Shown here in pieces: positions 19,262-30,501 of a stretch of 64,000 bases of DNA. The first letter of the stretch is position 1. Each line of letters begins with the position of its first letter. The position numbers were made by a program, and so were the translations under genes. This DNA is from Halovibrio variabilis (GTDB taxonomy: Bacteria > Pseudomonadota > Gammaproteobacteria > Pseudomonadales > Halomonadaceae). Where the stretch lies: positions 62,001 through 126,000 of the forward strand of contig NZ_BJXV01000002.1 of assembly GCF_007991175.1 (NCBI RefSeq), read 5' to 3'. The notes beneath the pieces were generated by a model. That model saw nothing but the letters and a program-made list of their open reading frames with translations. It was not told where the DNA came from and ran no database searches.

Positions 19262-19630
19262 ATGAACAAGCACTATCGGTGATGGCCTTCAGCCTGCCAC
19301 TATGCTTGGTTGCCTTGAGACCGCAGAGGCTGCGTCTTCTCCTTTAAACGTTGCGGTGACCTTTTCAGTCCTGGGTGATTTAGTCAATCAGGTAGCCGGG
19401 AGGAATGCCAACGTGACGGTACTAACGCCGATTGGCGCTGAGGTTCACGAGTGGGAGCTACCCCCCAGCAACTTTGCCGCTTTAGAGTCGGCGGATGTGG
19501 TGGGCTATCAGCTAGAGCAGTGGATGCCGGGGTAGAAGCCAGCGTGAACCACTACGGTTTGATCTTGCTGTTTGCGCCCAAGCACGGCTGTTACTGCGCC
19601 AGTGGCGTCGCTGGCGCATGGGCTAACTAA
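19262..19630 (+). pseudogene. Remnant of a Mn/Zn ABC transporter locus (MntA-like binding protein, frameshifted and truncated)
   Basis: A good ribosome binding site (AAAGGAG) and ATG at 19262 open a frame that stops after six codons. In shifted frames the sequence resumes as a signal peptide (MAFSLPLCL, from 19281) and then as the start of a ZnuA/MntA-type binding protein (LNVAVTFSVLGDLVNQVAG, GAEVHEWELPP with the metal-ligand His, VGYQLEQWMP) ending at a stop at 19533. One more shift continues with VEASV and then LLFAPKHG, which resembles the C-terminal end of the cognate permeases, stopping at 19630. About 63 of roughly 270 binding-protein residues are recognisable. At least three frame breaks and a large deletion are needed to explain this. 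Confidence 0.72.
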
Positions 19631-19667
19631 GCTGGGTAGCTAATACCTGGCTGGAGTGACGCGGACG

Positions 19668-20021
19668 TTACGATTGCGGCTGTTTTTCAGCGTTAGCGAG
19701 CGATTTTATCTGATTTTTTATCCCCACGGCATCTTCGACATCCAGTTGAAAGGCGATGCCCGTGCCGGGCGTTTCGTCAAATTCACCCACCTTCGCAATG
19801 GCTTCAAGAATATGGCGGCTGCGGTGCTCCTCGGCCAGAAATAGCAGCATATCGCGCTGTGCGGTAATCTCCATGCCAAAAATGCCATGGGCCTTATTCA
19901 GCCCTTCGCCACGCGCATTGTTAATCACCGTCGCCCCGGTAGAGCCTGCCTGGCGAGCGGCTTCCAGAATGTCATCGGTCAAGTCATCTTCCACCATCGC
20001 GACTATCAGTTTAAAGCGCAT
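19668..20021 (-). CDS. PII-like regulatory protein coupled to the DUF1538 pair
   Basis: A 117-residue protein with the PII ferredoxin-like fold pattern: beta-alpha start ([25 protein letters not shown]), a T-loop region (GATVINNARGEGLNKAHG, about 29-46) without the uridylylated tyrosine of GlnB, and a B-loop/C-terminal strand (TPGTGIAFQLDVEDAVGI, 84-101). It is therefore PII-like rather than GlnB/GlnK. ATG at 20021 follows an AAAGGTGA ribosome binding site and overlaps the stop of the upstream membrane gene by 11 bases. Regulation of the transporter by a small nucleotide or anion is the obvious guess, as for other PII proteins encoded beside transporters. Confidence 0.75.
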   Translation of the reverse strand: MRFKLIVAMVEDDLTDDILEAARQAGSTGATVINNARGEGLNKAHGIFGMEITAQRDMLLFLAEEHRSRHILEAIAKVGEFDETPGTGIAFQLDVEDAVGIKNQIKSLANAEKQPQS

Positions 20022-20826
20022 CGTGATCACCTTTCCCTAAGAGCTTGCTGTTCAAAGCTGTTGAAACGTTGGCGCGGCGCTGTCGTTTGGCCTGCCACTG
20101 GGCGATTTGGGCGTAGCCCATTACGGTAATAATCGGAAATAAACAGGCAAGCGCGATCATGCCGAAACCATCCATTACCGGGCTGCGTCCGGGTATTTCT
20201 GCTGCAAGGCCTAAGCCTAACGCGGCTATAATAGGTACGGTGATAGTTGAAGTAGTGACGCCGCCCGAGTCAAACGCCAGTGGAATGATAGAACGCGGCG
20301 AACGTAGGGTTTGTATAATCACCAGTAGGTAAGCGACCAAAACGAACCACTGTAAAGGCCAGCCCATCACAATTCGCCACGTCCCCAGGGTAATGCCAAA
20401 GGCCATGCCGAGCGCAACGGCGATGCGTAGCATCAATGGGTTAATGGTCCCGCCTGAAATCTCCCCCGCCTTTAACGACACCGCAATCAGCGAAGGTTCA
20501 GCAATCGTCGTGCTGGCGCCAATCGCAAAAGCAAACAGATACACCCAGTAGTAGTCGCTCCAATGACGCTTGGCGCCCTCTGTTAAACTGGGTAAAAAGT
20601 CATGATGGGTCAGCTGATTGGCCATAAGCTCCCCCATGGGGAATAGCGCTTGCTCTAAACCGACAAGAAAAAAAGATAGACCCACCCAGACCATCAAAAA
20701 ACCCGCCATGACTTGAGGCAGGTGTTTGACAGGTTTGCGAATCACCAGGTATTGAAAGCCAAAAATGATCGCCGCGATGGGCAGGATATCCAGCAGCGTG
20801 CCCCACAACATTGTGATAAGGGTCAT
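20011..20826 (-). CDS. umpB: DUF1538 membrane protein, UmpB-like antiporter subunit
   Basis: A 271-residue polytopic membrane protein. It shares with its neighbour the family signature [20 protein letters not shown] (about residues 183-202) and [15 protein letters not shown], and a second conserved stretch [14 protein letters not shown] (about 113-126). A DUF1538 pair from Halomonas zhaodongensis (UmpAB) was reported as a two-component Na+(Li+,K+)/H+ antiporter; this is the same arrangement. The start ATG overlaps the upstream gene's stop (ATGA, 20823-20826). UmpA/UmpB labels follow gene order here and could be swapped. Confidence 0.78.
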   Translation of the reverse strand: MTLITMLWGTLLDILPIAAIIFGFQYLVIRKPVKHLPQVMAGFLMVWVGLSFFLVGLEQALFPMGELMANQLTHHDFLPSLTEGAKRHWSDYYWVYLFAFAIGASTTIAEPSLIAVSLKAGEISGGTINPLMLRIAVALGMAFGITLGTWRIVMGWPLQWFVLVAYLLVIIQTLRSPRSIIPLAFDSGGVTTSTITVPIIAALGLGLAAEIPGRSPVMDGFGMIALACLFPIITVMGYAQIAQWQAKRQRRANVSTALNSKLLGKGDHDAL

Positions 20827-21590
20827 GACGCGGCGCCTGGAATAAGGTGGATACCCATAATGCCAAATAGCAGCACAAAAATAATCGGCATCACCGATGC
20901 CAGTGCGATCAGGCCAAAGCCGTCGAGCATCGGGCTGCGGCCTTTAATCGCCGTTGCCAGCCCAACGCCCAGTGCGGTCACCAGCGGTACCGTAATGGTC
21001 GAGGTGGTCACGCCGCCAGAATCGTAGGCGATACCCACCATTTCCGCGGGAGCGAGCAGTGTTAGCAGCAGGACCAGCACGTAGCCGGCGATAATGATTA
21101 AATGCAGCGGCCAGCCTTTTAAAATGCGCACCACTCCCACCATGACGGCAGCCCCCACAGAGACAGCCACCACCATGCGCAGCGCAAAAGCAAAGCTGGC
21201 CTGCGCGTTAGTGCTTTGGCTAATTAAACCGCCCTGTGCCACGACGTCGGCTGCTCGGTCGGCAATAGCGATTAACGCCGGTTCGGCCACAGTCGAGCCA
21301 AAGCCGAGTGCAAAGGCGAAGGTTAATAACCATGAAACCGACCCTTTTTTTACAAATGCGCGGGCTAAATTCTCGCCCAGGGGAAACAACCCTAGCTCCA
21401 ATCCTTTGATAAATAGCGTAAGGCCAACCACAACAAATATCAGGCCCAGGACTAAATCGAGTAACGCGAGGGTATCGGGAAGAGGCTGACGGATAACCAC
21501 TAATTGAAAGAACGCGATCACCAGTACCACCGGCGCAAGATCACGCAGGCTATCTTTCAATTGTCGGGCGAGCGATACGACTAAATCCAT
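20823..21590 (-). CDS. umpA: DUF1538 membrane protein, UmpA-like antiporter subunit
   Basis: A 255-residue polytopic membrane protein, homologous to the next gene along its whole length: [18 protein letters not shown] (about 100-117) and [20 protein letters not shown] (about 183-202), then [19 protein letters not shown]. The start chosen is the ATG at 21590, behind a GGAAAA ribosome binding site; the frame runs open to 21623 without a better site. First gene of a three-gene coupled operon ending in a PII-like protein. Cation/proton antiport is inferred from the Halomonas UmpAB work and fits a salt-adapted host. Confidence 0.78.
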   Translation of the reverse strand: MDLVVSLARQLKDSLRDLAPVVLVIAFFQLVVIRQPLPDTLALLDLVLGLIFVVVGLTLFIKGLELGLFPLGENLARAFVKKGSVSWLLTFAFALGFGSTVAEPALIAIADRAADVVAQGGLISQSTNAQASFAFALRMVVAVSVGAAVMVGVVRILKGWPLHLIIIAGYVLVLLLTLLAPAEMVGIAYDSGGVTTSTITVPLVTALGVGLATAIKGRSPMLDGFGLIALASVMPIIFVLLFGIMGIHLIPGAAS

Positions 21591-21794
21591 CGAGTTTTCC
21601 GCATAGCAGGGGCGTTTTAGCACTTATAGGTGCTTTCTTATCTTTCATAGTATATGGATGCAGGCCAATAAAAAATTGATCTTGCTCAGTATCCATACAA
21701 CTAAACCGGCTAACCTAAGTGTTGATGCCGACGATGCACAGGCAGAGCAGTATAAAGCGTCTCACCAAACACCGGGAGCATTGCCAAAGACTCG

Positions 21795-23189
21795 TTAAAA
21801 GCTGCCAAACAGAGTTCCCAGGGTAATCACGCTGATTAACGCGATGACCGGCAGCGCGATAGTGACCATGGCAACGTTGCCGTAGGATTGGCGATGCGTC
21901 AGGCCGCAGATAGCCAACAGGGTAATAACCGCCCCTGAGTGCGGAAGGGTATCCATACCGCCCGCTGAAAGCGTTGCTACGCGGTGCATTAGCTCAGGGT
22001 CGATGCCAGCGTCTTGCGCCATCGCCAGGTATTCACCGCCCAGAGTTTCTAAAGCAATCGAGAGGCCGCCGGATGAAGAACCGGTGATTCCCGCGAGCAC
22101 GCTCATGGCCATGGCTTCAGAAATCAACGGATTGCCTGGGAAAGCCGTGAGTACCGAATCGCGGATAATCGCAAAGCCCGCCATGCTGGCAATAACGGCA
22201 CCGTAGCCGACCTCTGAGGCGGTATTGAAAATTGGTAACAGCGAGCCAAGACAGCCCTTGTTGACACTCGCTTTAAGGTCCTGCCAATGACGCCAGCGGG
22301 TAATAATCAGCCAGGCTGATGCGCTGAGTAGGGCGATCAAAATGGCCCACAGCCCGCTTTGCCCAGAAGGAGAAACGTTTTCAAACTCTTCGCTAATAAA
22401 GCGTAGATCCATGGCTGGAAACACCCCGTAGGTAAACAGGGCATTCAATCCAATCACCATAATGATCGGTATAATAGCTAGCCACAGCGACAGGCCGGCC
22501 GTGTTGACGGTTTCCGCATCGGAATCGGCTTCGCGGTTAGTATGCTGGCCGTAGCCTTCGCCGTTGGCTGCCGCTTTTTTGACCCGAGACTGCAGGTAGA
22601 CAGTACCCAGCCCCAGCATGATCAGCCCGGCGATAATCCCCAGGCCAGGCGCTGCAAAGCTGTTGGTTTCAAAATAAGGAATGGGGATCGCGTTCTGTAT
22701 CGCGGGTGTTCCTGGTAGGGCGGTCATGGTGAAGGTAAACGAGCCAAGCGCAATCGAAGCGGGAATCAGGCGTTTGGGAACATTGGCGCTGCGAAACAGT
22801 TCGCGACTGATCGGGAAAATGGCAAAGGCGACGACAAACAGCGACACGCCACCATAGGTTAATACCGCACAGGCCATGACGACGGTGAGTACCACATGGT
22901 GGGTGCCTAGCTTATTGACAATGCCATTAGCAATCGACTGAGCGGCGCCGGAATCGGCCATCAGCTGGCCAAAAAGCGCGCCTAATAAAAACAGCGGGAA
23001 AAACTGCCTAACGTAGTTACCTAGCGCGCCCATGAACGTATCGGTATAGATCGGCAACAAAAAAGCCACATCCCCAGAGAGCACCACCGCCAAACTGGCC
23101 ATTAGTGGGGCTAGGAGCAGTACTGAGATGCCTCGATAGGCGAGGAACATCAATAAAAGCAGCGAAATGACGATAGCCAGTATGCTCAT
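21795..23189 (-). CDS. GntP-family permease
   Basis: A 464-residue transporter with about 12 hydrophobic segments and GntP-type features: the N-terminal GISVLLLAPLMASLAVVLSG stretch, FPLFLLGALFGQLMADSGAA (about 64-83), and a C-terminal SGGLSIALETLGG followed by ATLSAGGMDTLPHSGAV. Members import gluconate, hydroxy acids, short-chain acids or citrate; the substrate cannot be read from sequence. ATG at 23189 with a TAGGAGCC ribosome binding site. It is divergent from the transporter at 23392 and not obviously part of an operon. Confidence 0.78.
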   Translation of the reverse strand: MSILAIVISLLLLMFLAYRGISVLLLAPLMASLAVVLSGDVAFLLPIYTDTFMGALGNYVRQFFPLFLLGALFGQLMADSGAAQSIANGIVNKLGTHHVVLTVVMACAVLTYGGVSLFVVAFAIFPISRELFRSANVPKRLIPASIALGSFTFTMTALPGTPAIQNAIPIPYFETNSFAAPGLGIIAGLIMLGLGTVYLQSRVKKAAANGEGYGQHTNREADSDAETVNTAGLSLWLAIIPIIMVIGLNALFTYGVFPAMDLRFISEEFENVSPSGQSGLWAILIALLSASAWLIITRWRHWQDLKASVNKGCLGSLLPIFNTASEVGYGAVIASMAGFAIIRDSVLTAFPGNPLISEAMAMSVLAGITGSSSGGLSIALETLGGEYLAMAQDAGIDPELMHRVATLSAGGMDTLPHSGAVITLLAICGLTHRQSYGNVAMVTIALPVIALISVITLGTLFGSF

Positions 23190-23391
23190 GGGGGCTCCTA
23201 AGCGAAGGGTAAATTAGCGCTGACTGTGGGCAAGAGAGAGATGGTAGGCAGCATGGTGCAATGCAGCAAGAGAGCCGCTACTAAAGTAGTAATGCGCTAA
23301 GGAGAAGCCATCGCCTTAGGTTTGCCGTTTTAATCTGCTAAAATTCGCCGCCTTTGTCGTTAATGATCTCTCAATAGCTCTAGGAAACTTC

Positions 23392-24738
23392 ATGAATGCA
23401 GTAATTCTTGCGGTGCTGGTGATGGTGGCACTGTCGTTGGCGCGTGTCTCGGTGGTATTTGCGCTGGTAGTGGGGGCTTTAGTCGGCGGTTTGGTGGGTG
23501 GGCTTTCGCTCGAACAAACCTTGGACGCCTTTAACGCAGGGGTGGGCGGCGGTGCCCAGGTGGCGTTGGCTTACGCCACCTTGGGGGCGTTCGCCGTGGC
23601 GATCTCTCGCTCTGGGTTGCCGGATATGCTGGCTAACCGTTTGATTACGCTACTCGGCAAGGAAACCACCGCCGTGCATCAGGCGCGGGTCAAAATGCTG
23701 CTATTGACGGCGGTACTGTTGGTGGCGATCTCATCGCAAAATGCGATTCCGGTGCATATTGCCTTTATACCGGTGTTGATTCCGCCGCTGTTAACGGTGA
23801 TGAACCGTTTGAAGCTTGATCGGCGCGCGGTGGCCTGTGCGCTTACCTTTGGCTTGACGGCGCCTTATATGCTGTTGCCGGTAGGCTTTGGGGCCATTTT
23901 TCTCAATGATATTCTGCTGGCCAACCTGAATAGCGTTGGCGAGCCGCTGGGCTTGGAAATCACCCGGGGCATGGTGCCACTGGCGATGGCGATACCGGTT
24001 GGGGGCATGGCGCTCGGGCTAATCGTTGCGCTGCTATGGAGTTACCGTCGCCCCCGTGAGTATCAGATTGAGGATATTGTAAACGCCAACGCGACGGAAG
24101 CGCATACGCCTGCCAAGCCGCATATGCTGGGGCTGGTGATGTCCGGGGTGGCCATTGTCGCGGCACTTGGCCTGCAGCTTTACAGTGGTTCCATGATCTT
24201 GGGGGGGTTGGTGGGTATTGGTCTATTATCGCTGGGCGGGATATTTAAGTGGCGTGAAGCGGACGATCTATTCACCAGCGGTATGCGCATGATGGCGCTG
24301 ATCGGTTTTATCATGATTTCCGCGGCAGGGTTTGCCGAGGTAATGAAAACCACCGGCGAAATTGACGCCCTGGTGTCAGGAGCGTTTGCGCTCTTCGGCG
24401 ATAACCGAGGGTTAGCCGCGCTGGTGATGCTGCTGGTCGGGCTGTTTATTACCTTGGGTATCGGCTCGTCGTTCTCTACCATCCCCATTATTGCCGCGAT
24501 TTTTGTGCCTTTGGCGGTACAGTTTGGTTTTTCGCCCATGGCGACGGTTGTTTTGGTCGGCACGGCGGCGGCGCTCGGCGATGCGGGCTCACCGGCGTCA
24601 GACTCTACGCTAGGCCCTACTTCAGGGCTTAACGTTGACCGTCAGCATGACCATATGTGGGACAGCGTGGTGCCAACGTTTCTGCACTACAACATTCCGT
24701 TAGTCGGCTTTGGCTGGCTAGCGGCGATGATGCTCTAA
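23392..24738 (+). CDS. Na+/H+ antiporter family (YuiF-type) permease
   Basis: A 448-residue inner-membrane protein, about 11-12 helices. Segments typical of the YuiF / NhaC-superfamily group are visible: the Gly-rich first hairpin, [23 protein letters not shown] (about 107-129) and the C-terminal [25 protein letters not shown] (about 389-413), where the conserved polar residues usually lie. Proteins of this group are annotated as antiporters or amino-acid permeases; I cannot choose. ATG at 23392 with AGGAAA upstream. It ends at a strong terminator. Confidence 0.72.
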   Translation: MNAVILAVLVMVALSLARVSVVFALVVGALVGGLVGGLSLEQTLDAFNAGVGGGAQVALAYATLGAFAVAISRSGLPDMLANRLITLLGKETTAVHQARVKMLLLTAVLLVAISSQNAIPVHIAFIPVLIPPLLTVMNRLKLDRRAVACALTFGLTAPYMLLPVGFGAIFLNDILLANLNSVGEPLGLEITRGMVPLAMAIPVGGMALGLIVALLWSYRRPREYQIEDIVNANATEAHTPAKPHMLGLVMSGVAIVAALGLQLYSGSMILGGLVGIGLLSLGGIFKWREADDLFTSGMRMMALIGFIMISAAGFAEVMKTTGEIDALVSGAFALFGDNRGLAALVMLLVGLFITLGIGSSFSTIPIIAAIFVPLAVQFGFSPMATVVLVGTAAALGDAGSPASDSTLGPTSGLNVDRQHDHMWDSVVPTFLHYNIPLVGFGWLAAMML

Positions 24739-24785
24739 AGCGCTGCTTTAAAACGGCTGCTTTAAAACGGCTATTGTAGAATGAG

Positions 24786-24814
24786 AAGGGACAACACTGG
24801 TTGTCCCTTTTTTC
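24786..24814 (+). terminator. Rho-independent terminator of the YuiF-type gene
   Basis: A perfect 10-bp stem (AAGGGACAAC, 24786-24795, with 24800-24809), a 4-base loop and a run of T after it. It separates two convergent genes. Confidence 0.88.
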
Positions 24815-24826
24815 GCGTTTCATTTG

Positions 24827-25561
24827 TTACTGTTCAGGCAGGTGGCTTTCAAACGCACTTAATAGCCCGCGCAGCAGTGAAAGCTCTTTGCGGCTGGGTT
24901 GGGCGCGGGCAAAGAGCGCTTGTAGCTGCTCCTCGGTGCGGGCGTGGGGCTGGGTTAAAAAGCCGCTTTGTTGCATTAGGCGACCCAGGTGACTCTGGAA
25001 GTGCATGAACTGTTCACGGCTAGGCGGCGTTGCGTCTAGCGGTCGCTGATAAGCAAAACCGCTCGCCTCGCCTTTACGCCACGCGCGGTGGACTTCATAA
25101 GCCAATATCTGCACCGCCTGGGATAAATTCAGAATGCCGTAGTCAGGGTTGGCGGGAATACTCACCTGATGGGTGCAGCAGCGAATCTCATCGTTAGTCA
25201 GCCCCGAGCGTTCGCGGCCAAACACTAGCGCCACCGGCGCCGTTTGTGCATTTTGAATAACGTCTGCGGCCATCGCGTCGGGTTCATCAAAGTGCGGCAA
25301 GGGCAGGCTGCGTAAACGCGCGCTGGCACCGACGACCTGAACGCAGTCGTTAACGGCCTCATCCAGCGAGCTAACCACCCGAGCACTTTCCAGAACATCG
25401 GCGGCGCCTGCGGCTAACCGAGTCGCCTCTTCATCGGGAAACAGACGTGGATTTACCAGCACCAGCTCGGTTAAGCCCATGGTTTTCATCGCCCGTGCCG
25501 CCGCGCCGATATTGCCCGGGTGGAAAGTTTGAACGAGTACGATACGTATATGCTGCAACAT
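24827..25561 (-). CDS. trmJ: tRNA (cytidine/uridine-2'-O-)-methyltransferase TrmJ
   Basis: SPOUT-class enzyme that methylates the ribose of position 32 in certain tRNAs. 244 residues (E. coli 246). SPOUT motifs are present: HPGNIGAAARAMKTMG near the N-terminus, LVFGRERSGLTNDE (about 110-123) and the knot-forming PANPDYGILNLSQAVQILAYE (about 132-152). The C-terminal tail is the TrmJ-specific extension. ATG at 25561; the ribosome binding site is weak. It lies convergent to the transporter gene. Confidence 0.92.
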   Translation of the reverse strand: MLQHIRIVLVQTFHPGNIGAAARAMKTMGLTELVLVNPRLFPDEEATRLAAGAADVLESARVVSSLDEAVNDCVQVVGASARLRSLPLPHFDEPDAMAADVIQNAQTAPVALVFGRERSGLTNDEIRCCTHQVSIPANPDYGILNLSQAVQILAYEVHRAWRKGEASGFAYQRPLDATPPSREQFMHFQSHLGRLMQQSGFLTQPHARTEEQLQALFARAQPSRKELSLLRGLLSAFESHLPEQ

Positions 25562-25665
25562 GCGTTAATGCGCCCGGTAGCTTAAAAATCGCGCTGATAA
25601 TAACACGTTGGTGCTAGGCCATGGGCAACCGCTCATTTGTCCGCTTTGACGTTGTCACAAGGCTT

Positions 25666-25700
25666 AAAACGCAACAACCCCGCACAAGGCGGGGTTGTTG
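25666..25700 (-). terminator. Terminator of groES-groEL
   Basis: A perfect 12-bp stem (25672-25683 with 25689-25700) and 5-base loop, followed on the minus strand by a short T stretch (AAAA at 25666-25669 on the plus strand). It lies about 55 bases past the groEL stop. Confidence 0.78.
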
Positions 25701-25754
25701 TTGACTGCTTTTTAAAGACGACTAGCAGTCTTGAGCAGAGGGCTCAGGGTTGCA

Positions 25755-27410
<1,656 letters not shown>

Positions 27411-27483
27411 CTAAATTGTATGCAAAAAACGTGAAAGTAAATGGTCGAGGCGCTTATTCAATAAGCGTGAACTGCAAGAATTC

Positions 27484-27777
27484 TTAGCCTTCGACAACCG
27501 CAAGAATATCGGTTTCACTCATGATCAAGACTTCTTCGCCGTCGACTTTCTGCTTCTCGACGCCGTAGCCGTCTTTAAAGATCACGTTATCGCCGACTTT
27601 TACGTCTAGCGGGCGGACATCGCCATTTTCGAGAATGCGACCATTACCGACGGCGAGTATTTCACCGCGTGTCGGTTTTTCTGCTGCATTGCCCGGAAGC
27701 ACGATGCCGCCTGCGGTTTTTTGCTCTTCTTCAACGCGGCGGACGATGACACGATCGTGCAAAGGACGGATATTCAT
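27484..27777 (-). CDS. groES: Co-chaperonin GroES
   Basis: 97 residues, the usual length. It starts [16 protein letters not shown], has the mobile loop [17 protein letters not shown] (about 24-40) and ends with [12 protein letters not shown]. It caps the GroEL ring. ATG at 27777 behind a strong CAGGAGAA site. First gene of the operon, downstream of a sigma-32 promoter. Confidence 0.98.
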   Translation of the reverse strand: MNIRPLHDRVIVRRVEEEQKTAGGIVLPGNAAEKPTRGEILAVGNGRILENGDVRPLDVKVGDNVIFKDGYGVEKQKVDGEEVLIMSETDILAVVEG

Positions 27778-27930
27778 TCACGTTCTCCTGAGTATGGTTG
27801 AAGCCCTAAAAGGGCGGTTAGCTAAAAAAGTTCTCGTGGGAAGATCCCGCGAGAGGTGAAGACCTCTCGGTCTTCATTGTTAATGGCAGCTACTAAATTA
27901 GGTAGCCGCCGAATTTGTGTGCTGGCTCAA

Positions 27931-27958
27931 AAATGGGGGCTGCCGATGGCCTTTCAAG
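27931..27958 (-). promoter_or_regulatory. Heat-shock (sigma-32) promoter of groESL
   Basis: On the minus strand CTTGAAA (27952-27958) and CCCCATTT (27931-27938) are separated by 13 bases. This is nearly the full RpoH consensus, about 155 bases ahead of the groES start. No CIRCE element is present, consistent with sigma-32 control as in other Gammaproteobacteria. Confidence 0.85.
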
Positions 27959-28011
27959 GGGGGAGGCAATAAAAAATTGCTTTTTTGCGTATTTTTTGTC
28001 GACTCTTTGGC

Positions 28012-28482
28012 CTAGCGCCGGCGGGATGCTTCGTCACGGCTAATGAAGTCGCCCTCAATAGGGCCGTCCTGGTGAGACGAGTTAGTGTCTTTAAAGGACT
28101 CGTCAAAACGCTCGTGATGCTGGTCAGCGACCTTCTTGAGGCCGAGCCAGGTGAGCGCTTTGAACATTAATTGCCGGGCGCTGGGCACCAAGCAGGCCAA
28201 GCCAAGCGCATCCGATAAAAAGCCCGGCGCCATGAGTAACGCACCGCCAAAAATCAGCGCAGCACCGGTGAATAGTTCGCTGGAGGGGAGTTCGCCTACC
28301 TGCATTCGCTGGCGAGCGCGTGCCAAGGTAGCTACCCCTTCTTTGCGAATTAGATGAAGCCCCGCAAAACCCGTGCCCAGCACAAGCACAAGGGTAGTCA
28401 GCAAACCAATATGACTGCCGATTGAAAACAGGAGCACAAAATCAACCAGGGTAAACAGCGAGATAAAAATAAGAATGGGCAT
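28012..28482 (-). CDS. fxsA: FxsA family membrane protein
   Basis: A 156-residue protein with three or four N-terminal membrane helices (about 1-110) and a polar C-terminal tail. The family pattern is visible in the IFISLFTLVDFVLLFSIGSHIG start and GGALLMAPGFLSDALGLACLVP (about 79-100). E. coli FxsA relieves exclusion of phage T7 when overproduced; the normal role is unknown. Start ATG 28482 with TGGAG upstream, in preference to a longer frame. It lies just upstream of groES in the same direction, as in several gammaproteobacteria. Confidence 0.87.
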   Translation of the reverse strand: MPILIFISLFTLVDFVLLFSIGSHIGLLTTLVLVLGTGFAGLHLIRKEGVATLARARQRMQVGELPSSELFTGAALIFGGALLMAPGFLSDALGLACLVPSARQLMFKALTWLGLKKVADQHHERFDESFKDTNSSHQDGPIEGDFISRDEASRRR

Positions 28483-28673
28483 GGTTTGCTCCAGGAAAAG
28501 CGTCTCCGTAAGGGACCGGACAGGCGAATATGGTGACAGAATTGCAAAAAACAAGCAGCTTAACTAGGCCTAAAGAAGCATTTTGACGCGGTGTTATGGC
28601 TCGATTTATGCCGCGAACTCTTCTATGCTGCAATGCACAACTAGCTGCATTTATCCATCCTAAGGAGTCAATA

Positions 28674-29435
28674 ATGATAGTCGCCGATAAAGTAATTGCT
28701 GTCACTGGCGGAGCGCGTGGGTTGGGTTACGCCATGGCATTGCGCCTGGGTAAACAGGGTGCACGGATGGCACTGTTAGATATAAGCGCTGACGCGCTTG
28801 ACGAGGCCGTTTCTCAGCTATCTGATGATGGCGTGGAGGCCCAGGCGTTTGTGGTCAACGTGGCTGATGAAGACTCAGTGATTCAAGCGTTTGCCGACAT
28901 TGCGAAGAGAATGGGGTCGATTAGTGGCTGTTTGAATAACGCGGGTATTACTCGGGATGCGCTGCTGGTCAAGGCTAAAGAGGGCCATTTGGAAAAACGC
29001 ATGTCGCTGGAGAACTGGCAAGACGTCATTAATGTGAATTTAACCGGTGTGTTCTTGTGCGGTCGAGAGGCAGCAACGCAAATGGTTGAAGCCGGGCATG
29101 AGGGAGTGATCGTCAACATCTCCAGCATTTCCCGGGCCGGCAATATAGGGCAGAGTAACTACGCCGCTGCGAAAGCGGGTATTCATGCCTTGACGGTGAC
29201 GTGGAGCAAAGAGTTAGTGCGCTACGGCATTCGAACGGGAACCGTCGCCCCGGGGTTTATTAACACCGAATTGACCGCTGCGATGCGGCCCGATAAGTTA
29301 GAACGCATCTCATCTAGCGTACCGCTTAAACGTTTGGGTGAGCCGGATAATATTGCCCAAAGCGTTGCTTTTATAATTGAGAACGACTACTTCACGGGAC
29401 GCATCATTGAATGCGATGGCGGCTTGCGGTTGTAA
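28674..29435 (+). CDS. Short-chain dehydrogenase/reductase (FabG-like)
   Basis: A 253-residue NAD(P)-dependent oxidoreductase: TGGARGLG cofactor motif (12-19), NNAG (about 87-90), catalytic Ser in NISSISRAG and Tyr-Lys in YAAAKAG (about 160-166). It resembles 3-oxoacyl-ACP reductases and 3-hydroxyacyl dehydrogenases; the substrate is not readable. ATG at 28674 has AAGGAG ribosome binding site. A single gene. Confidence 0.85.
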   Translation: MIVADKVIAVTGGARGLGYAMALRLGKQGARMALLDISADALDEAVSQLSDDGVEAQAFVVNVADEDSVIQAFADIAKRMGSISGCLNNAGITRDALLVKAKEGHLEKRMSLENWQDVINVNLTGVFLCGREAATQMVEAGHEGVIVNISSISRAGNIGQSNYAAAKAGIHALTVTWSKELVRYGIRTGTVAPGFINTELTAAMRPDKLERISSSVPLKRLGEPDNIAQSVAFIIENDYFTGRIIECDGGLRL

Positions 29436-29523
29436 TAAATAATTCAGCGAACCATCTGGGGTAAGCGGCTGCCTTTAAAAGTAGTCGCGGCTGATCTCGC
29501 GCTGAAAATACATTAGTAGCGCC

Positions 29524-30153
29524 TCAATGTGCTTTATGGGTTTCGATTTCTTTAGCCCACTCAAGCACCTGCTTGCGTTGGCCTCGGCTATTGAGCCGCT
29601 TTGTATCAATGCTAGCCGGGAGCAGTTGATGGTCAGGCGGTGCATTAAAATCGATGTTGAAGCTTCGTGACGCGCCGGTAGGCATATCTTCGGAACCATA
29701 AATGGCGATGGCGCGAATTTCGAGCTGGATATTTGGCTCATGGAGTAATTCATCGTCGATGTCCCAGTAGCGTTTCACCTGCTCCACAATACCCCCGAAC
29801 GACTGTATATGGAGATAGCCCCCAGACGCTAATGGGCCCTGGTGTGTACGATAGCGGGTATTATGCTGCTGATCCTCTTGCTGCTGGTACTCGACGACAT
29901 CCAGCGAGTAACTGCGTTGGTGGATGTGCAATACCGCGACAAGGTGTTGAATATAGATGGCTTCACTGCTCATATTGCTGATCAAGCAAATCGCCTCTAT
30001 GCCAATGCCCTTGCCGCGATTAATGATCACCCGGGGACGGCGCTGACGCACATAGCCGTTATAGAGCAGCTGAGCATAAAATATCCATACAAAGAGTGTG
30101 CAAATGCTGGCAACTGCAGAGATTGCTTGAGCGTTATCGTTGAGCCATTCCAT
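29524..30153 (-). CDS. Hypothetical protein with one N-terminal membrane helix
   Basis: 209 residues. A hydrophobic segment at about 10-32 (ISAVASICTLFVWIFYAQLLY) anchors a mostly beta-rich, soluble domain; no catalytic motif stands out. A Gln-rich stretch lies near residues 88-95. I do not recognise the family. Start ATG 30153 has only a weak ribosome binding site. It faces the SDR gene tail to tail and has no operon partner. Confidence 0.6.
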   Translation of the reverse strand: MEWLNDNAQAISAVASICTLFVWIFYAQLLYNGYVRQRRPRVIINRGKGIGIEAICLISNMSSEAIYIQHLVAVLHIHQRSYSLDVVEYQQQEDQQHNTRYRTHQGPLASGGYLHIQSFGGIVEQVKRYWDIDDELLHEPNIQLEIRAIAIYGSEDMPTGASRSFNIDFNAPPDHQLLPASIDTKRLNSRGQRKQVLEWAKEIETHKAH

Positions 30154-30501
30154 TCGTTGAGATCCTTCTCACCGTTCTGGGTGGGAGCCGTTGTCGACAG
30201 CCGTTGGAAATGATCATGCTCAATAATTTAACGAAAAAGCCAGGGGAAGTCAGCACTACCGTCTGCGGGTAGCGTTTAAACGATCAAAAAATGCCAGACA
30301 CAGCAAAACAACAGGGCTAGGCTGTTGGCTTCGTATTGACAGTTTGAATTAATTTGGCGGGAAAACAGCGCTAGTGGCTAACCGTGGCTAATGCAGGCTA
30401 ACGGCCATATGTAGAGTACGTATAATATGGCGCGTATAAATAGCTTAACGGGATCGCATTAAAAATAAGGGGGGTAATACAAGGCCAGACTAACAAGTCA
30501 T
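30154..30501. other. Gene-free stretch with three helically phased GGCTAA repeats
   Basis: About 350 bases without a credible gene. It holds three GGCTAA hexamers at exact 10-base intervals (30376, 30386, 30396), an isolated TATAAT on the plus strand at 30421 and a TTGACA at 30337 that are not properly spaced with partners. It lies past the 3' end of tRNA-Leu (minus). Confidence 0.45.
30375..30404. repeat. Three 10-bp tandem units with core GGCTAA
   Basis: TGGCTAACCG, TGGCTAATGC and AGGCTAACGG follow head to tail. The 10-base period puts the cores on one face of the helix, as in an array of protein sites, but no regulator is evident. Confidence 0.7.

Noticed and set aside
29475..29753. Second minus-strand frame overlapping the hypothetical gene at 29524-30153
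   Set aside because: It overlaps the longer frame almost entirely, lacks a ribosome binding site and has no coherent hydrophobic or motif pattern.
30337..30426. TTGACA and TATAAT boxes upstream of comF as a sigma-70 promoter
   Set aside because: They are nearly 80 bases apart and neither has a partner at 16-18 bases.
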